Shown here in pieces: positions 23,830-35,757 of a stretch of 64,000 nucleotides of DNA (position 1 is the stretch's first letter; each line of letters begins with the position of its first letter). Source of the DNA: Impatiens glandulifera. Lineage: Eukaryota > Streptophyta > Magnoliopsida > Ericales > Balsaminaceae. Location of the stretch: positions 21,460,710 to 21,524,709 of the forward strand of contig NC_061863.1 of NCBI RefSeq assembly GCF_907164915.1, read 5' to 3'. Position numbers and translations under genes: made by a program. The notes below the pieces were generated by a model, which searched no databases, was not told the origin of the DNA, and was given only the letters and a program-made list of their open reading frames with translations.

Positions 23830-26800
23830 GTCCATACTTGATTACTTAACTAGGAGAGCAATTTTTTTTAAAAATCACTCTTCGGAATTGGCTTGAAGTG
23901 ACCCACGAGTAGTGGTTCAAACATCAATTTCCAAAAATACTCGAGCTTCATATGATTTCATACGTTCAAAATGACCGTCTTGAAAGATCGTGAACTTTGA
24001 GTATAATATTGTTGTTTGACAAAATGCACCGAACAACCAGTTTGGGGATTATTTATGCGTCCAAATATTATTTTTCAAAATGAGTTGGAATTCAAGAAAT
24101 CTGAAACATTCAGATTTACCGATTCATAAAATCTTGAATTTTAAGTATAAAATTGTTGTTAGAAATTTGTGTTGAATGCCATTAAAAATGTAAAATTGTC
24201 ACAACTGAGTTGAACTAGGCAGATCAGGAGCAGGTCAACACGCCAGAATACACACCCAACAGGATTCAAAAACGCGCGTGTTGGCGTCATGATGACCGCT
24301 GGGCGTAGGGTTATTTGTGAAAAATGTTCAAATCATGGGTTTTTGAGGTATTTTCTACAGAAAAATCACCCAGGTTGCTATACTCAATAAAATTAGTTTT
24401 TTATTGGATGTTTGGGAAAGATTAAAGAGTCCTCTATGAAGTTTGTTAATATTCGGAATAACGTTTACGCACCTAACCCCTTTCAAATTGGCGGTAGAAG
24501 ACGATGCGACCAAGACAAGATCAAACCAGACATGTCATCGTTGTTTAATTCATAACTAATGTTGTAGTGCTTAGTTTTTGGATTGTAACCTACAGTTGGA
24601 AATCTGAGACGTAGCCCGTTCGAATGGCACTAGTCTCATGTCTATATTCAACGGTTAAGGCGGTAAATTTAGCCTGACAACCCGATGCAGACTCACTCAC
24701 ATTGTTCCTAAAGAGAACTAGAGCATATGGTGAGTTTGAAATTTCATATCTTTCGATTGGCTTAACCATTTTGAGCAAGCGAGATACTAATCGAAAGACC
24801 TTTAAGTTAAATTTCATTTGATACTAAGTAGCACTCACAGTTCTACATACAGCCCACGTGAGGTTGCCGGTAAGCCAATCCGTTCACTTTGAGACCCTCG
24901 GCGTTTCATCAAGAATTGCATGGACATGCGGCCATCCTTGAAGATTCCTTCCAATACCAAAGTGGAAGCTAACAGATTCACATTTCCAACGCATCCTGGC
25001 TCAACCTCAATGGTGATCAAAGTCAAAAGTTATAACCATTTGAATTTTTTGTTGAAACCGAAACTAAAGATATGCTAAACTTTAAAATTTTGTAAATTGG
25101 GCCACAATCCAGAATGTTAGCTGTTTCAAATTGAAGAATCAAGTTAGACAGGTTACCTACTGAAAGTGCTTGGCCTCAACAAAAGGGAACACAAATTCAG
25201 CTCAGGGTGACTACCGAGTAAGTTGTTTAGAAATAAAAATATCCTTGAAAGGGGTATATAAGTAGAACACCTCATTAATTTGAGGCAAGCTGGGCCATTT
25301 GAAAATTTCCAATTATCCTAGAGAGAGAAGAGGCTTGGAGAGAAAGCAACCAACTTAAAAACAAGTCAAATGTGATTCTGGCGAGGTTCCATATTTTCCG
25401 GTGAGATCAAATCCAGCTTTTGTTCTTTCAGTTCTTCTTTCTTCTTTAGATAGATTTTTACTCTAACAATGTTATAGTTCATTCAAGACGTCGGTTCTGT
25501 ACACCGACGTCGACGATAATTTGAATCCTTACAGTTTCATTAAATAATTTATGTTTTGTTAATTGATTGATTAATTGTTTGAATGTTGTTTGAATCATAA
25601 GTTAATCTAGTTGCTAGAGTCCTAGGTTAGAAAGAGTATTAGTTAGGAAGAGACAAGGTCTTGACTAGCCTCGTTTCTGAAATTCTATCGCTGGATCTTC
25701 AATAATTGGTCGTCGGAGGAAGGATCGTCGACCGGTGCTTCATCACTGATCTAGATCGCATCCTCAATGCAGCAAAGGCGTAATTAGAACTTTAGACGAC
25801 GAGGAACACTCTAGTGTTGATCGCGGAGCCAAAGCATTGAAGAAGGAGGAGTTATATACACTAATTATTGTCTGGTTTCCTAATCTAAAGAGTAATATTT
25901 TTTTGATTCTTTTGATCTTCTCTTATGTTAATCAAAACATCTTCATAGGACGTTCATTAAGTTAGCGAGCCTCCGTAGTGACGAGCTCTAGTCTTTCAGA
26001 GCAACAACGATGCCAGGGAGACGCTCTGTCGGATGTCGAAAGTCCATATCGAGGAAGAGAGAGCGTTCCTCTATTCGTCGATGCTTGATTCTAGTGAGCT
26101 CTGGAAGAGCAGCAAGACGACGAAGTTGTTGCTGATTCTGGAGCGGCTTCCGAGCTGACAAGGACAATCGAGGATTCCATGTGCTTTTATGGCATCGGGA
26201 ACCGACTAACAACTATAGACGGAGGAAAACGACGAAGCCCTACAATTACCTCTTCTCTTTTAGGAATTTCAAAATTCCTGAGCTTTTGAAGAATATTTAA
26301 AGAGGCTCATGCGCTCTCCATTCTTTTAATTCAACCTAGAAACTTTAATTCATAATTAATTTAATAATTCTAAATTAAATAGTCCCCCAGATGTTTTGCC
26401 TTGTGTAATTTTGACCTTGAACTTCCATATTCAAATCATTTTCAGAGGATTCAAATTATTTTGGTCCCTAGACTATTGTCAATGTCCAATATGGCCCTCC
26501 AATTTTATATTCGTCCAATTTTGGATATAAAGTTTCAATTTTCAACTTTTGGGAAATTTATTAAGGCTTGTTTGGTTTCCTTTTATACCAAACAACATTG
26601 TTTCTTCAATTGGAACTTCTAAATAATTTTAGAAAAATTCTCAAAATTCAGGAGCTCATATCTGGAGCTTTAAGGAAAATAATATTTTTTTATAATTTTT
26701 GGGGCCCGTTTGGAAAACAAATTATTTTGGAACTTTCATATCTAGAGCTCTATGGCCTAGAAAATTATAAAAATTTTCGTAGTATGTTCATAAAAATAGT

Positions 26801-27204
26801 TTTGACCTTCCTGAAAATTTTTAGTATTTTCGGAACACTTTTAAAAAAATGCTCATTTTAGCGGAGTCATATCGGGTGTCTCCTAACCCCGAAAAATTCC
26901 AAAATCGAATGCTAAGTGTTTCTAAAAATATGTTCGACATGCACAAAAACTCTTGAGATTTTCTAACTCTTTTGGAAAATTTCTCAATTTTGATTATTGC
27001 ATACATCAGGGCTCCAATTCCCCATCTTTGTTTCTTAATCCACATTCTTGTATACTAATGAAGTCCTTCATGTGCAAGGATTCCATCAATAAGAAAATCA
27101 GCAAATGCGAGAGTTCACATTGTGGTTCACATGTGTGCCCAAAGAGCCCATTCGAAGTTCCGTTTTCGCAAAAGGGTTTTCGTAGTAGAATATGATAGAT
27201 CGTG
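23830..27204. other. Unassigned repeat-like region, no gene recognised
   Basis: About 3.4 kb with only short open frames lacking any domain I recognise. A phrase GTATAAAATTGTTGTT-like occurs near 24,000 and 24,140. A promoter-like site with a T/C-rich leader at 25,250-25,450 and an ACGTCGG...CCGACGT inverted repeat near 25,488-25,511 suggest a gypsy LTR on the plus strand. The segment 26,390-26,900 is AT-rich with repeated ATATCTGGAGCT/ATATCTAGAGCT phrases. I cannot set element boundaries. Confidence 0.35.
25254..25262 (+). promoter_or_regulatory. TATA-like box of a probable LTR
   Basis: GTATATAAG preceded by GAAAGGG and followed within 100 bp by a [17 protein letters not shown] purine-rich leader, as in plant LTR promoters. 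Confidence 0.35.
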
Positions 27205-27261
27205 ATGAAATTTTTTGTTTCTGGTGGTTAGACAAACTTCAATCAGGACAATGTTTATATT

Positions 27262-28235
27262 AGTAGCCAATTGTGATTTACATCTAGAGGAGATAAATGT
27301 TAAAATATATTATTTTTTTTGCATAGTGATTTGAAGGAGTAAATTTACATTAAACAACTATAATGGTTCACTCAACCTGGACGTGAATATTTAGTGTACA
27401 TGTTAAAGAAACCATTGTACGGGTTAAAACAATTTCAAAATAGTGGTCAGATAGTTTGACTCGTGAATGATTAAAATTGTTTATAGGAATGTGAGTATGA
27501 TTGTTGTGTTTAAGTCCAAAGACTTGACGACGGGTCTGTTATTTTTCTGTACTTTAGGTGGATGATTTGTTGATTGCTACATAACATATTCATGATATTA
27601 TTAGCTTGAAAGTTTGTTGAGTCATGAGTTTGATATTAAAGATTTAGGTGTTGCGAAGAGGATTCTTGGAATGAAAATTCTAAGGTTAGATGTTCAAGAA
27701 AATTGTGATAATCTCAATAGGATTATGTTGAGAAAGTTACTAGACATATTTGAGATTAACAATTCATAGTTAAGTTTCTTCTAAACAATGTTCTTAGACA
27801 AACAAAGATATTGAAGACGTGACAAATGTTTCATATGCAAGTGAAGTTAGTTGTTTGATGAATACAACAATTTGTACACAACTGGATTTGGCTCAAGTTA
27901 TGAGTCAAGTTAGTAAGTTAATGTCAAAACCGTGTAATCAACATTGAGAAAACAATTAAATGGATCTTCAGATAGCTGAAGGGCACTTCAAGTTATTGTA
28001 TTGTTTTTGGTGATCAATAAGTTGATTTTGTAGTTGTTGGATATGTGGATTCAAACTATGTTGGTGATATTAATGACAAAAAATTTATAGTCAGTTTGTG
28101 TTTTGCTCTTTGTGGGCGACTTATCGGATTATAGATATTGGGGGTAAGGGTGGTGATCAAACATCAAGCATGAAAGCAAGTCTTGTTTTTTTGCTAAATA
28201 GTTAAGAGACTGCTTTAACAAAGATGGAAAAGATT
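27262..28235 (+). pseudogene. Copia reverse transcriptase / RNase H fragment
   Basis: Across shifted frames this reads as the second half of copia RT and the start of RNase H: ANCDLHLEEINVK near 27,270, LKKPLYGLKQ at 27,402-27,431, a VDDLLIAT segment near 27,560-27,583 (the RT catalytic YVDDLL region), KDLGVAKRILGM near 27,640, then IKWIFR-LKGT near 27,956 and VVGYVDSNYVGD near 28,033-28,070 with an LCGRLIG end. Frameshifts and stops are many. The style is Tork-like and distinct from A, B and C. It may belong to the same old element as the gag at 8,279, but nothing joins them. It ends about 60 bp before the 3' end of the CML gene. Confidence 0.65.
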
Positions 28236-28296
28236 AAGAATTAGATATTATGAGTGAAAAGTAGTAGCAGAGAATTGAAAGAAGACGGTTGAGTAA

Positions 28297-28969
28297 TTAA
28301 GAGGAATTAACGAGGACAGTGGTGCGCATCATGACCTTGAACTCGCGGAAATCGACACGGCCGTCGTGATTACTATCCACCGATAAGATCATTTTCTTGC
28401 ATCCATCAATCTCTTTTCCTTCAACAAATCCTAGCTTCCCTAAAACAGTCTGCAATTCGTTTGCAGATATAAATCCATCACCATCTTCATCAAACACCTT
28501 GAACGCCTCACTCAGATCCACTTCTTCCTGTGACTTCTTTGAATCCCCAGATTCTTCCTCCTTCTCACCCTGCCAGAGATTCAATCATTGTGTTGAGCAA
28601 CAACAACAACAAGGAAGTAATTAAGGAAGGAGAAATGACCTGTTCGAGGCCGGCGAAGAAGGTGTCGTTAAGGGATCTGTGAAGAATTTCGAAATCCAGA
28701 AAGTCTAGACCGATTTGACCTGGTTGAATTTGGGATTTGACTATGGAAGAGAGTTCGGATAGATCCGCTTCGAGTCCGAGGCGGAGGAGAGCCTGGCTAA
28801 GCTCGTCGATGGTGATGATTTCGTCGTGGTTACTATCGAAGAGGTCGAATACGCGGCGAAGCCTTACGGAGTTGAGGCTTGAACTACGGAGTCGGAATGA
28901 TTTAGACGTCGATTTGGATTTGGTGCCGATTAGACTCGGCTTCTTACAGTTATCGGTTGCGGATTCCAT
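28297..28969 (-). CDS. Calmodulin-like protein, CML42/CML43-like, two exons
   Basis: A calcium-sensor protein of 200 residues, coded by 28,969-28,640 and 28,569-28,297 with a 70-bp GT-AG intron in phase 0. The N-terminus (residues 1-33) is Ser/Lys-rich, followed by [21 protein letters not shown]-hand loops are at residues 45-56 ([12 protein letters not shown]), 137-148 ([12 protein letters not shown]) and 175-186 ([12 protein letters not shown]), all with canonical Asp/Asn and the final Glu. The second EF-hand (about residues 78-92, PGQIGLDF) lacks ligands. Three loops with a degenerate second, and the [10 protein letters not shown] and [12 protein letters not shown] contexts, fit the CML42/43 group; these are slightly shorter (about 180-190 residues). 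Members take part in stress and defence calcium signalling; the role here is inferred. It is the only intact host gene in the window. Confidence 0.88.
28570..28639 (-). other. Intron of the CML gene
   Basis: Donor CAG|GTCATT, acceptor CTGGCAG|GGTG, 70 bp, T-rich. Removing it joins LEQ to GEKEEE in phase and restores EF-hands 3 and 4. Unspliced reading stops after 24 extra residues. It falls in the variable linker between the two EF-hand pairs. Confidence 0.8.
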
Positions 28970-29090
28970 GATAATGTTGCTAGATCTGCTTCTCTCAAGG
29001 CTGTCTATGGATATTTGATTTCAGTTGTGGATTTTGTAGAGAATAAGAAGAGGAAGGAGCGGAGAAAGAGACTAGACGTCGTACATGGAA

Positions 29091-29107
29091 ATTGGTCCTT
29101 GACCAAT
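29091..29107 (-). promoter_or_regulatory. Palindrome with W-box core and CCAAT upstream of CML
   Basis: ATTGGTC-CTT-GACCAAT, a perfect 7-bp inverted repeat 122 bp upstream of the CML ATG. It contains TTGACC (W-box core, the WRKY target) and CCAAT. No clear TATA box is visible in this upstream region. Confidence 0.45.
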
Positions 29108-29529
29108 CCTTGTGCGCATAATGGAGTGAGTTAGAGTTGGTTTAATGTTGGTATTTTTTTTTTAGAATTTTATTTAAAATTTAATATTTTTCCTCACTCA
29201 TTTTATTCAACAAAATACTTAAAAAAAATATATTATTTTTTAATATATTTTCTCTCATTTTCAATTAAAATTTAAAAGAATTAAGTGAAACAAAATTTTA
29301 TTCAAAATCATCCCAAATCAAACAAGCTCTTAGTGGAGACCCATAGCGCGGAGAGAGAATCACATGTACGAGTCAACAATCAACAGTAGCATTGTACTAC
29401 GTGTTTTACGAGCAGTTACACATAGGTCTTGTTTGTTTTTTAATTAGAGACTTCTCAACAGAATAATTCCACGTTTGAAAATTTACAAATCTTTTTAACT
29501 TCTTTCATAAAGATTAGCTTCAGTTCAAC

Positions 29530-29578
<49 letters not shown>

Positions 29579-30247
29579 ATCAATATTTAATTTGAATTTA
29601 CTTAGCTAAGATTATTAGTATGGGTGTATAAACTAATTGATCTTGGATTCAAGGTTAGCCCTATGAATTTGGGAAATTATACAAATTTAAATTTTGAAGC
29701 CGTTATATAAAATATATAAAATAGTAATTTTTTTTTTTAAATTTTAATAATATAAAATAAAATATAAATAATTAATATATTATAATTCGGAGACTAAAAA
29801 AGAGATAAAAAAGTTGTTTTTATAATATATATTTAATATTAAAAAAGAAAAAAGAGAAAAAAATAATATTAATAATATAATATTATTAAATATTAAAAAA
29901 TGGGGCCTATAAAAGTAGGGTTCTATCCAATCCACAAACTTATTCTCAAATCCAAAATTAAATAAACGTCACATCAAACAGTAATTCATCTTTAATTTCA
30001 AAAACTTATTTTCAAATTCAAAAAAATATTTTTAAAATATTCCTTTTTTACACAAATTTTTTAGCCTTGTTACTATTATCTATATATTTATCAACTTCAC
30101 ATATTTAACTTCAATCTTTTCTTATTTATTTAATAAAATTAAAATAAAATTAATTATATATCAATAATTCATATACAACAAAATAATTCAATAATACATT
30201 TAAATAAACAAACATAATATATTAAAACAAATATTATTAAAAAAAAG
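29108..30247. other. AT-rich intergenic DNA upstream of CML
   Basis: No open frame of interest. Contains A/T homopolymers and the (TA)n run; it ends at the 3' LTR of element B. Confidence 0.6.
29534..29575. repeat. (TA)n microsatellite
   Basis: About 20 uninterrupted TA units. Confidence 0.95.
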
Positions 30248-30470
30248 TGAAATGATCGGTAACACCAATAGAGACAAGGGTCTAGCTATTGATGACAATT
30301 TCATACAAAAACGATTTGATAGAAATCCTGTTAGACATTTAAATCAATTTCTATTCTTCACAAACACTTGCAAATTCTTGAACGATTCAAGTGCGAAAAC
30401 GTTTACTTAGGTTTGAAGCTAAGAACCGATGAAGGAGAAGATGACAAAATGTAAATGACACAAAAAATTA

Positions 30471-30511
30471 TTTATGGATGTTCGGAGCAAAACTCTCCTA
30501 CGTCACCCCTT
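30471..30511 (-). promoter_or_regulatory. Conserved LTR stem-loop (B, 3' LTR)
   Basis: On the minus strand AAGGGGTGACGTAGGAG, loop, CTCCGAACATCCATAAA. The same module is at 52,428-52,468 in the 5' LTR (there GACGAAGGAG). Confidence 0.6.
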
Positions 30512-31129
30512 CTTCCAACCACCGGAAGGATTCACTATACTTTTCTTTAAATCAAATACAGTTGCACGACTATCTCACTGTTGAACAGAACAGACTCTGT
30601 TCAACTTACAATATATTGAAGAATATCACTCAGCTAGACAATATTTTAATTATATCTCTCTCTTGATGTACACACAGTAAATCAAGAAAGCAATTCGTGA
30701 GATTGTAATGTATCAAGTGTCTTGTCGATTAGTAGTCCGATGATTCATCCGTTGTTCTTGAGGATCTTTAAATAGAGAGCAGGTACCAATGGTCGAATCT
30801 TCTATAATAACACGTGGCGAATACCCATTGGAGAGCCTCCATAGTACACAGGTACAGCAGACTCTAAGTACCATGATCGTGGCCGTACCAATCTGGTAGT
30901 GAGCCGAATATTCTTCTAGGATAGTTCTGCAAGAAACAAGAAGTGGGAAGAATATATGCTTACGTGGAATTAGTTCATTGGTTGCAACTGACTGTCGTAC
31001 TGATCTGCACGGAATAGTGGAGCAGGAGTAGCATATAGCTAGTTGATCGTGGGTAGACGGATGCTAGCTTCAAGCAACTGTAGAAGTATGTCATTAGACG
31101 TGCTTCAATTAGACTGATAAGTCTAATGA

Positions 31130-31856
31130 AGTTAGACGCCCCCGTCTAATAGTAGGATCCATTAGACCACCAGGTCTAATGGAATTAGACGACACATCTA
31201 ATTACGGTTCCCTTCAGACTAATCTGAAGGAGTTAGACTACACGTCTAACTCTCATCTGTTAGACGACACGTCTAACTACGAATCCCTTCAAACTAATCT
31301 GAAGGAGTTAGACTGCACGTCTAACTTTTATCTGTTAGACTGCACGTCTAACTATGTTTCCCTTCAGACTAATCTGAAGGAGTTAAACTGCACGTCTAAC
31401 TCTCATCTGTTAGACTCCACGTCTAACCACATTTGTTAGACTACACGTCTAACTACGTCTATTAAACTGCACGTCTAACTACGTATCTGTTAGACTACAC
31501 ATCTAACTACGTATATCTTCAGACTAATCTGAAGGAGTTAGATTGCACGTGTAACTCTCATCTGTTAAACTGCACGTCTAACCACATCTGTTAGATTGCA
31601 CGTCTAACTACGTTTGTTAGACTGCACGTCTAACTACGTATCTGTTAGACTGCACGTCTAACTACGTCTGTTAGACTGCACGTCTAACTACGTATCTGTT
31701 AGACTACACGTCTAACTATGTCTCTGTTAGACTACACGTCTAACTACGTCTTTGTTAGATTGCACGTCTAACTACGTATCTGTTAGACTGCACGTCTAAC
31801 TACGTCTGTTAGGCTGCACGTCTACATATGTCTTTGTTAGACTGCACGTCTAACTC
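31130..31856 (-). repeat. Hairpin array in element B 3' LTR
   Basis: More than 20 short units in which TTAGAC pairs with GTCTAA around a 4-6-nt loop, e.g. AGTTAGAC-TGCAC-GTCTAACT, spaced about 26-28 bp, with interspersed CTTCAGA-CTAA-TCTGAAG hairpins. An open frame across part of it (31,179-31,439) merely translates the repeat. Confidence 0.85.
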
Positions 31857-32044
31857 AATGCGTCTAATAGCCAGTAAATATAATGAACCTCATTTAGACT
31901 TAGTCTAATTTAACACGTTTTAATGCACCTTCATAAAGACAATTAGACGGCTTAGATTTCTTCTTTGAGTTTTATACACACTCATCATCAAAATTCCATT
32001 AGTCAGAATACTTTGACCATTAGTCAAAATAATTTGACCCAACA

Positions 32045-32058
32045 ATTTCCCCCTTTTT
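32045..32058 (-). other. Polypurine tract of element B
   Basis: Minus strand AAAAAGGGGGAAAT directly before the LTR start TGTTGGG; the same form as AAAAAGGGAGAAAT in A and C. Confidence 0.8.
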
Positions 32059-32286
32059 GATGATGATGTTAAAACTTTGCATAGATAAAAGATAAATATC
32101 CATCCAATTTAAAGAAAGAGTACTTGTTCGTAAATTACAGAAATGAGTTCCAAAACCACCATTCAGAAACCAAGTTTAAAAAACCAAGTTCACAAACCAA
32201 GAAAAGATAGCTTAGGAGAAAAGAGATTATTGATCTTGCCTTTTCACGAGAGGGTCGATTGGGTAGTAGAATCCTTGACTGCTAAA

Positions 32287-32511
32287 TTATTCACCATTCA
32301 GAAGGTTTCGAAAAGGAGGGAGAGAACGACCACCACGACCACTTCTACCACCACGATCACCGCTGCGACCTCCGCTTCTTTTGATTGGCCTATCGCTTTC
32401 AACACCAGTTTGCTTTCTCTTTGTTCTGGTGTCGGTTGAAACACCACCACCTCCTCTGATGTTATTATCATCGCAATGGGTAATGAGGTTCTTCTCTTTA
32501 TCGGCAGCTGC
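32287..32511 (-). pseudogene. Element B accessory ORF, C-terminal RGG-rich end
   Basis: 75 codons, open from the element C insertion site to the TAA at 32,289-32,287. It begins AAADKEKN and holds RGGGG, then KRSGGRSGDRGGRSGRGGRS, an RGG-type RNA-binding-like tail similar to that of element A. Removing C and one copy of its target duplication joins this in frame to the coding sequence right of 46,317, which shows that C landed inside this gene. The remaining part of the gene is at 46,318-49,426. Confidence 0.7.
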
Positions 32512-32516
32512 TTTAG
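32512..32516 (+). repeat. Target-site duplication of element C, left
   Basis: TTTAG, identical to 46,313-46,317. Confidence 0.9.
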
Positions 32517-33201
32517 TGTTAGATAAAATTAGACCGGTTCAAATAAACCTAACTTAAATAAACTTTCCATGCAGGAACAAGGAACCAGACCGGATAAACA
32601 AAAGAACCGGCTAAGAAAACTAGTCGGTCAAGATACTAAACCGACCAAGAATACTCGGAACATGACCGCACAAAGCAAGGATCGGCCAAAGCTTAAAACC
32701 GGAATCATCAAACAGCCGATCGGCCACAAGGCAGAGGAATAACCGGAAGAAATCCGGTTACATCAGTCATACCAAAAGCCATTCGGTTAAGACAAATGGC
32801 CGACCAGTACAAGAAGACAATTCGGGTATCTGTTGAGAATGATACCAAAGGAACAGACTGAACACTTCCATATCCATGCAAGTCTGAGGAAAGACTGTAG
32901 GCTGCAGAAGACAGTACTACCGGATCTGTCCACTTCGGGATAAGTCAGAAAGAAGATCTTCCAAGTACAGACAACTGTCTAACAGACAGTGACTACATCA
33001 AGTAAAAGACAAACCCGGCAGGTTTGTCTTACACATCGGAAGAACAGACCGCCAGGCCTGAGACAGAATACCATGTCTGAGGTTGACCATCAGGTCTGAG
33101 GAAACGACCGCATGTCTGAATCTCTGAAACACTGAATCACTGCACCTCTGCTCAGCCAATCAGATTCAAGGCAGTGAAATATGACCGTTGGCATATTTCA
33201 C

Positions 33202-33212
33202 CTATAAAAAGG
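33202..33212 (+). promoter_or_regulatory. TATA box of element C 5' LTR
   Basis: CTATAAAAAGG; the same sequence is at 45,660-45,670 in the 3' LTR. It is the strongest promoter-like site in the LTR. Confidence 0.7.
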
Positions 33213-33464
33213 GGCAGTTGAAGAAGAGTAAATGCGGGACATACAGTAGGACAAGCAACATACAGTGAAACAAGTGAGAAACTTTAAGAGCATTTATTCT
33301 ACAAGTGATAAGATTGTGTTGTTCTAAGAAAGCCTAAGTGCTAAAGTTAAAGTGTGTTCTACAATTTCGGTGTAAATTGTAAGAGTGTTATCGAGCAGAA
33401 AATAAGTCTCGATCGGATTGTACTTGTATTCCTTAGTGAATATCCTTCTCGCGGTTTCGAGAGG

Positions 33465-33504
33465 AAGGGGTGACGTAGGAGTTTTATCTCCGAACATCCA
33501 TAAA
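33465..33504 (+). promoter_or_regulatory. Conserved LTR stem-loop (C copy)
   Basis: AAGGGGTGACGTAGGAG-TTTTAT-CTCCGAACATCCATAAA; GGAG/CTCC stem. Also at 45,923-45,962. Confidence 0.6.
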
Positions 33505-33854
33505 ATCTGTCTTGTTATTTACTTTATGCCGGCTTCATTGTCTAACCGATTAACTCAACTGCACCGCTCTAAACCGACTCTATACTATCCATACCGAATT
33601 TCCAAATCACCGAAACCGACCCACCATTTTCAAACCTCCATCATACGAAACCGGCCTTGTCTATCAAACAAGTGTGCTGCTTCAACCTGAAAGCAAACCT
33701 CTTACGCGCTTGAACCTAGTTCAAGGGTTTGTGACAGGTTGTGTAGTATTGAAACCCCGGTGTTAATCTCTAACCGGATTAACCACCACCCTTCGAGTGA
33801 GAACCGCTAACCGGTCCAACCCCCGGTCCTCCAACGGCTACCTAGATCCTAACA

Positions 33855-33868
33855 ATTGGTATCAGAGC
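33855..33868 (+). other. Primer-binding site of element C
   Basis: ATTGGTATCAGAGC, complementary to the 3' end of initiator tRNA-Met, directly after the LTR. Confidence 0.9.
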
Positions 33869-33893
33869 AGTTAATTTCAATACTCAAGCAAGC

Positions 33894-35732
33894 ATGTATC
33901 AGGATAGGCCTCCAATGCTAGAAGGTGATGACTTTGCCAACTGGAAGGCACGCATGCACCTGCACCTAGTCACGTTGGATGATGAAATGGAGTCCATTCT
34001 GACCGAAGGACCGATATTCATTGATAAAGACAGAAAGGAATGGACGGCTGAAGATAGGAGAAGAAACAACCTGGATAATCATGCTAGAAACCAGATCTCC
34101 AACAGTGTGGACAGAAACACATACTGCAAGATCAGAGACTGCAAAACCGCAAAGGAGACATGGAACACGGTTATCCAGATCTTTGAAGGAAATGAAAGAA
34201 CAAGGGAAAACAAGATAATGGTGGCCACACAGAAGTTTGAAAGCATCAAAATGAAACCAGGAGAAACTATGAAAGAATACAGTGACCGGTTCACTAGTGT
34301 GTTAGATGAATTAGCAACTCTGGGCAAGAAGTATGAGAACAAAGAGGTCATCATGAAAGCTTTGAGATCTCTTCCAAGTACTTGGGACATAAAAACAATG
34401 GTAATGAGGGAATCAAAGAGCCTACGTAAGATGAAACTACACGATGTATTCGAAGATCTCAAGGCATATGAGTTCGAAATGAGATCTAGAACCGAAGAGG
34501 AAGTCTCGGCTTCAACATCAACCAGAGCACTAATCACATCTACAGAACCGGCTGCACCTGCTCCTGCACCTGCACCGATACCGGCTCCTGCACCCGTACC
34601 AATCAGAACCGCCGAACAGTTCACCAAGGATGCCATGGCAATGCTTGCACAGAAGTTTGGGAGGTTCATGAAAAGAAGCCAACCGACGAACAACTACTAT
34701 GGTGATAAATCCAATGTAAGATGTTATAACTGTAACTGTTTGGGACATTTTAAGTGGGAATGCAGGAAACCAAGAAGAGATACCCAGAAACCGGACTACC
34801 AAAATAACCGGAACAACTATCAACAAATCAGTGAAGGAAGTGAGGTACCGAAAGCACTGATAGCCGACGATGGAGGAAGTCTATGGGCTCACAGTGACAG
34901 TGATGATGAACTCACGTGTCTCATGGCAAATGAAGAACAGGTATTTGACTCTCCTTGTGAAGAATTTACTAAAGATGAATTATACAATGCATTGAATGAC
35001 ATGGTAGAAGAATATAGGAACCTACTAGCCATGCTACCTAAGCACCTCCACATTAGAACCGATCCCATAGTACCCATTCCGACAGAACCAGAGGTACTCA
35101 CCATATCCGAACCGGAGGTAATACAACCTGATGATACCCACACTTTAGAAACCGAATTAGATCCTAAGATCGAACAATCTAGTGAACCGACTAGAAAACT
35201 AACCGAGGAAGAAAATGGCCGACTTCAATATAAGATGACCGCGTATAAGAGATCTAGTGATATAGTAAAGAACATGAATAGACACTACAGACATCCTCGT
35301 TGCAAGTTTGGCCTAGGATACGAAAATAGCTCCAAAGACCGAAAACCCATAAAGAAAGCAAGGCTTACAAGAGGAAACCTTCCCTTCATAAAATTTCTTA
35401 AAAGCTCCTGGACCGCTGAAGAAGAGGAGACCGCATACTATAGGGAAGAAAAGCTAAAATACGACTATGTTGGTCCAACCGAATCTGAGAAATGGCTTGA
35501 CCCTGTGAAAAGAAAAGCCGAAATCCTCAAACACATGAAAGCCTTTCCTGAACCTCGTAGGTCAAACCACAGATCACCGAACCGAAGACCATCACCATTT
35601 AAGACCTTTGTAGGAAAACCAAGATACACGAGACCGAGTGCCAAAAGGACAGTTAAAACCCTAGCAAAGAAAACCGTCCGATTTATCAAGGTTTGGATAC
35701 CTAAGGGACTAATCGCATGTGGACCCAAGTAA
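33894..35732 (+). CDS. Element C Gag, intact
   Basis: 612-residue structural protein of the virus-like particle, fully open. I chose the ATG at 33,894, 40 bp after the LTR, which matches the starts in A and B. The N-terminal two fifths are the copia gag domain (landmarks [35 protein letters not shown]). An Ala-Pro tract lies at about residues 219-236. A CX2CX4HX4C zinc knuckle (C277, C280, H285, C290; [14 protein letters not shown]) should bind RNA. The C-terminal half is unusually long for copia gag, acidic in the middle (residues about 320-450) and basic at the end. It closes with [13 protein letters not shown] and TAA (35,730-35,732). The same peptide and a stop at the same place occur in A and B. 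Pol lies in the +1 frame just downstream. Confidence 0.9.
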   Translation: MYQDRPPMLEGDDFANWKARMHLHLVTLDDEMESILTEGPIFIDKDRKEWTAEDRRRNNLDNHARNQISNSVDRNTYCKIRDCKTAKETWNTVIQIFEGNERTRENKIMVATQKFESIKMKPGETMKEYSDRFTSVLDELATLGKKYENKEVIMKALRSLPSTWDIKTMVMRESKSLRKMKLHDVFEDLKAYEFEMRSRTEEEVSASTSTRALITSTEPAAPAPAPAPIPAPAPVPIRTAEQFTKDAMAMLAQKFGRFMKRSQPTNNYYGDKSNVRCYNCNCLGHFKWECRKPRRDTQKPDYQNNRNNYQQISEGSEVPKALIADDGGSLWAHSDSDDELTCLMANEEQVFDSPCEEFTKDELYNALNDMVEEYRNLLAMLPKHLHIRTDPIVPIPTEPEVLTISEPEVIQPDDTHTLETELDPKIEQSSEPTRKLTEEENGRLQYKMTAYKRSSDIVKNMNRHYRHPRCKFGLGYENSSKDRKPIKKARLTRGNLPFIKFLKSSWTAEEEETAYYREEKLKYDYVGPTESEKWLDPVKRKAEILKHMKAFPEPRRSNHRSPNRRPSPFKTFVGKPRYTRPSAKRTVKTLAKKTVRFIKVWIPKGLIACGPK

Positions 35733-35757
35733 ATGTGGGTACCAAATAGTTGTAAAT

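Larger units (their letters stand above)
30248..32044 (-). repeat. 3' LTR of element B
   Basis: Begins (minus strand) TGTTGGGTC at 32,044 next to a polypurine tract and ends near TTTCA at 30,248. It contains the hairpin array (31,130-31,856), a TATA-like CTATTTAAAG (about 30,775-30,784) and the conserved stem-loop at 30,471-30,511. Confidence 0.75.
32517..33854 (+). repeat. 5' LTR of element C
   Basis: 1,338 bp. TATA box CTATAAAAAGG at 33,202-33,212, conserved stem-loop at 33,465-33,504, ends ...GATCCTAACA followed by the PBS. Confidence 0.93.

Noticed and set aside
27262..28235. Joining the RT fragment here to the gag at 8,279 as one element
   Set aside because: Both are Tork-like, but 19 kb of other elements lie between and there is no PR or IN text to connect them.
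28737..29018. 93-codon plus-strand frame
   Set aside because: Antisense to CML exon 1, whose EF-hand signature is unambiguous.
31179..31439. 86-codon open frame rich in LDDTSN/LKELD repeats
   Set aside because: It simply translates the LTR hairpin array; no start context or conservation between the two LTRs.
31130..31856. Regular short palindromic repeats resembling a CRISPR array
   Set aside because: They sit in both LTRs of a plant retrotransposon, spacers are themselves repeat units, and no cas gene or prokaryotic context exists.
33418..33690. 90-codon frame present in both LTRs of element C
   Set aside because: It spans the conserved LTR stem-loop and U5; identity between copies only reflects LTR identity. 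No coding signs.
34079..34693. 204-codon minus-strand frame
   Set aside because: Antisense shadow of the intact gag of element C; its Gly/Ala run is the complement of the Ala-Pro tract.
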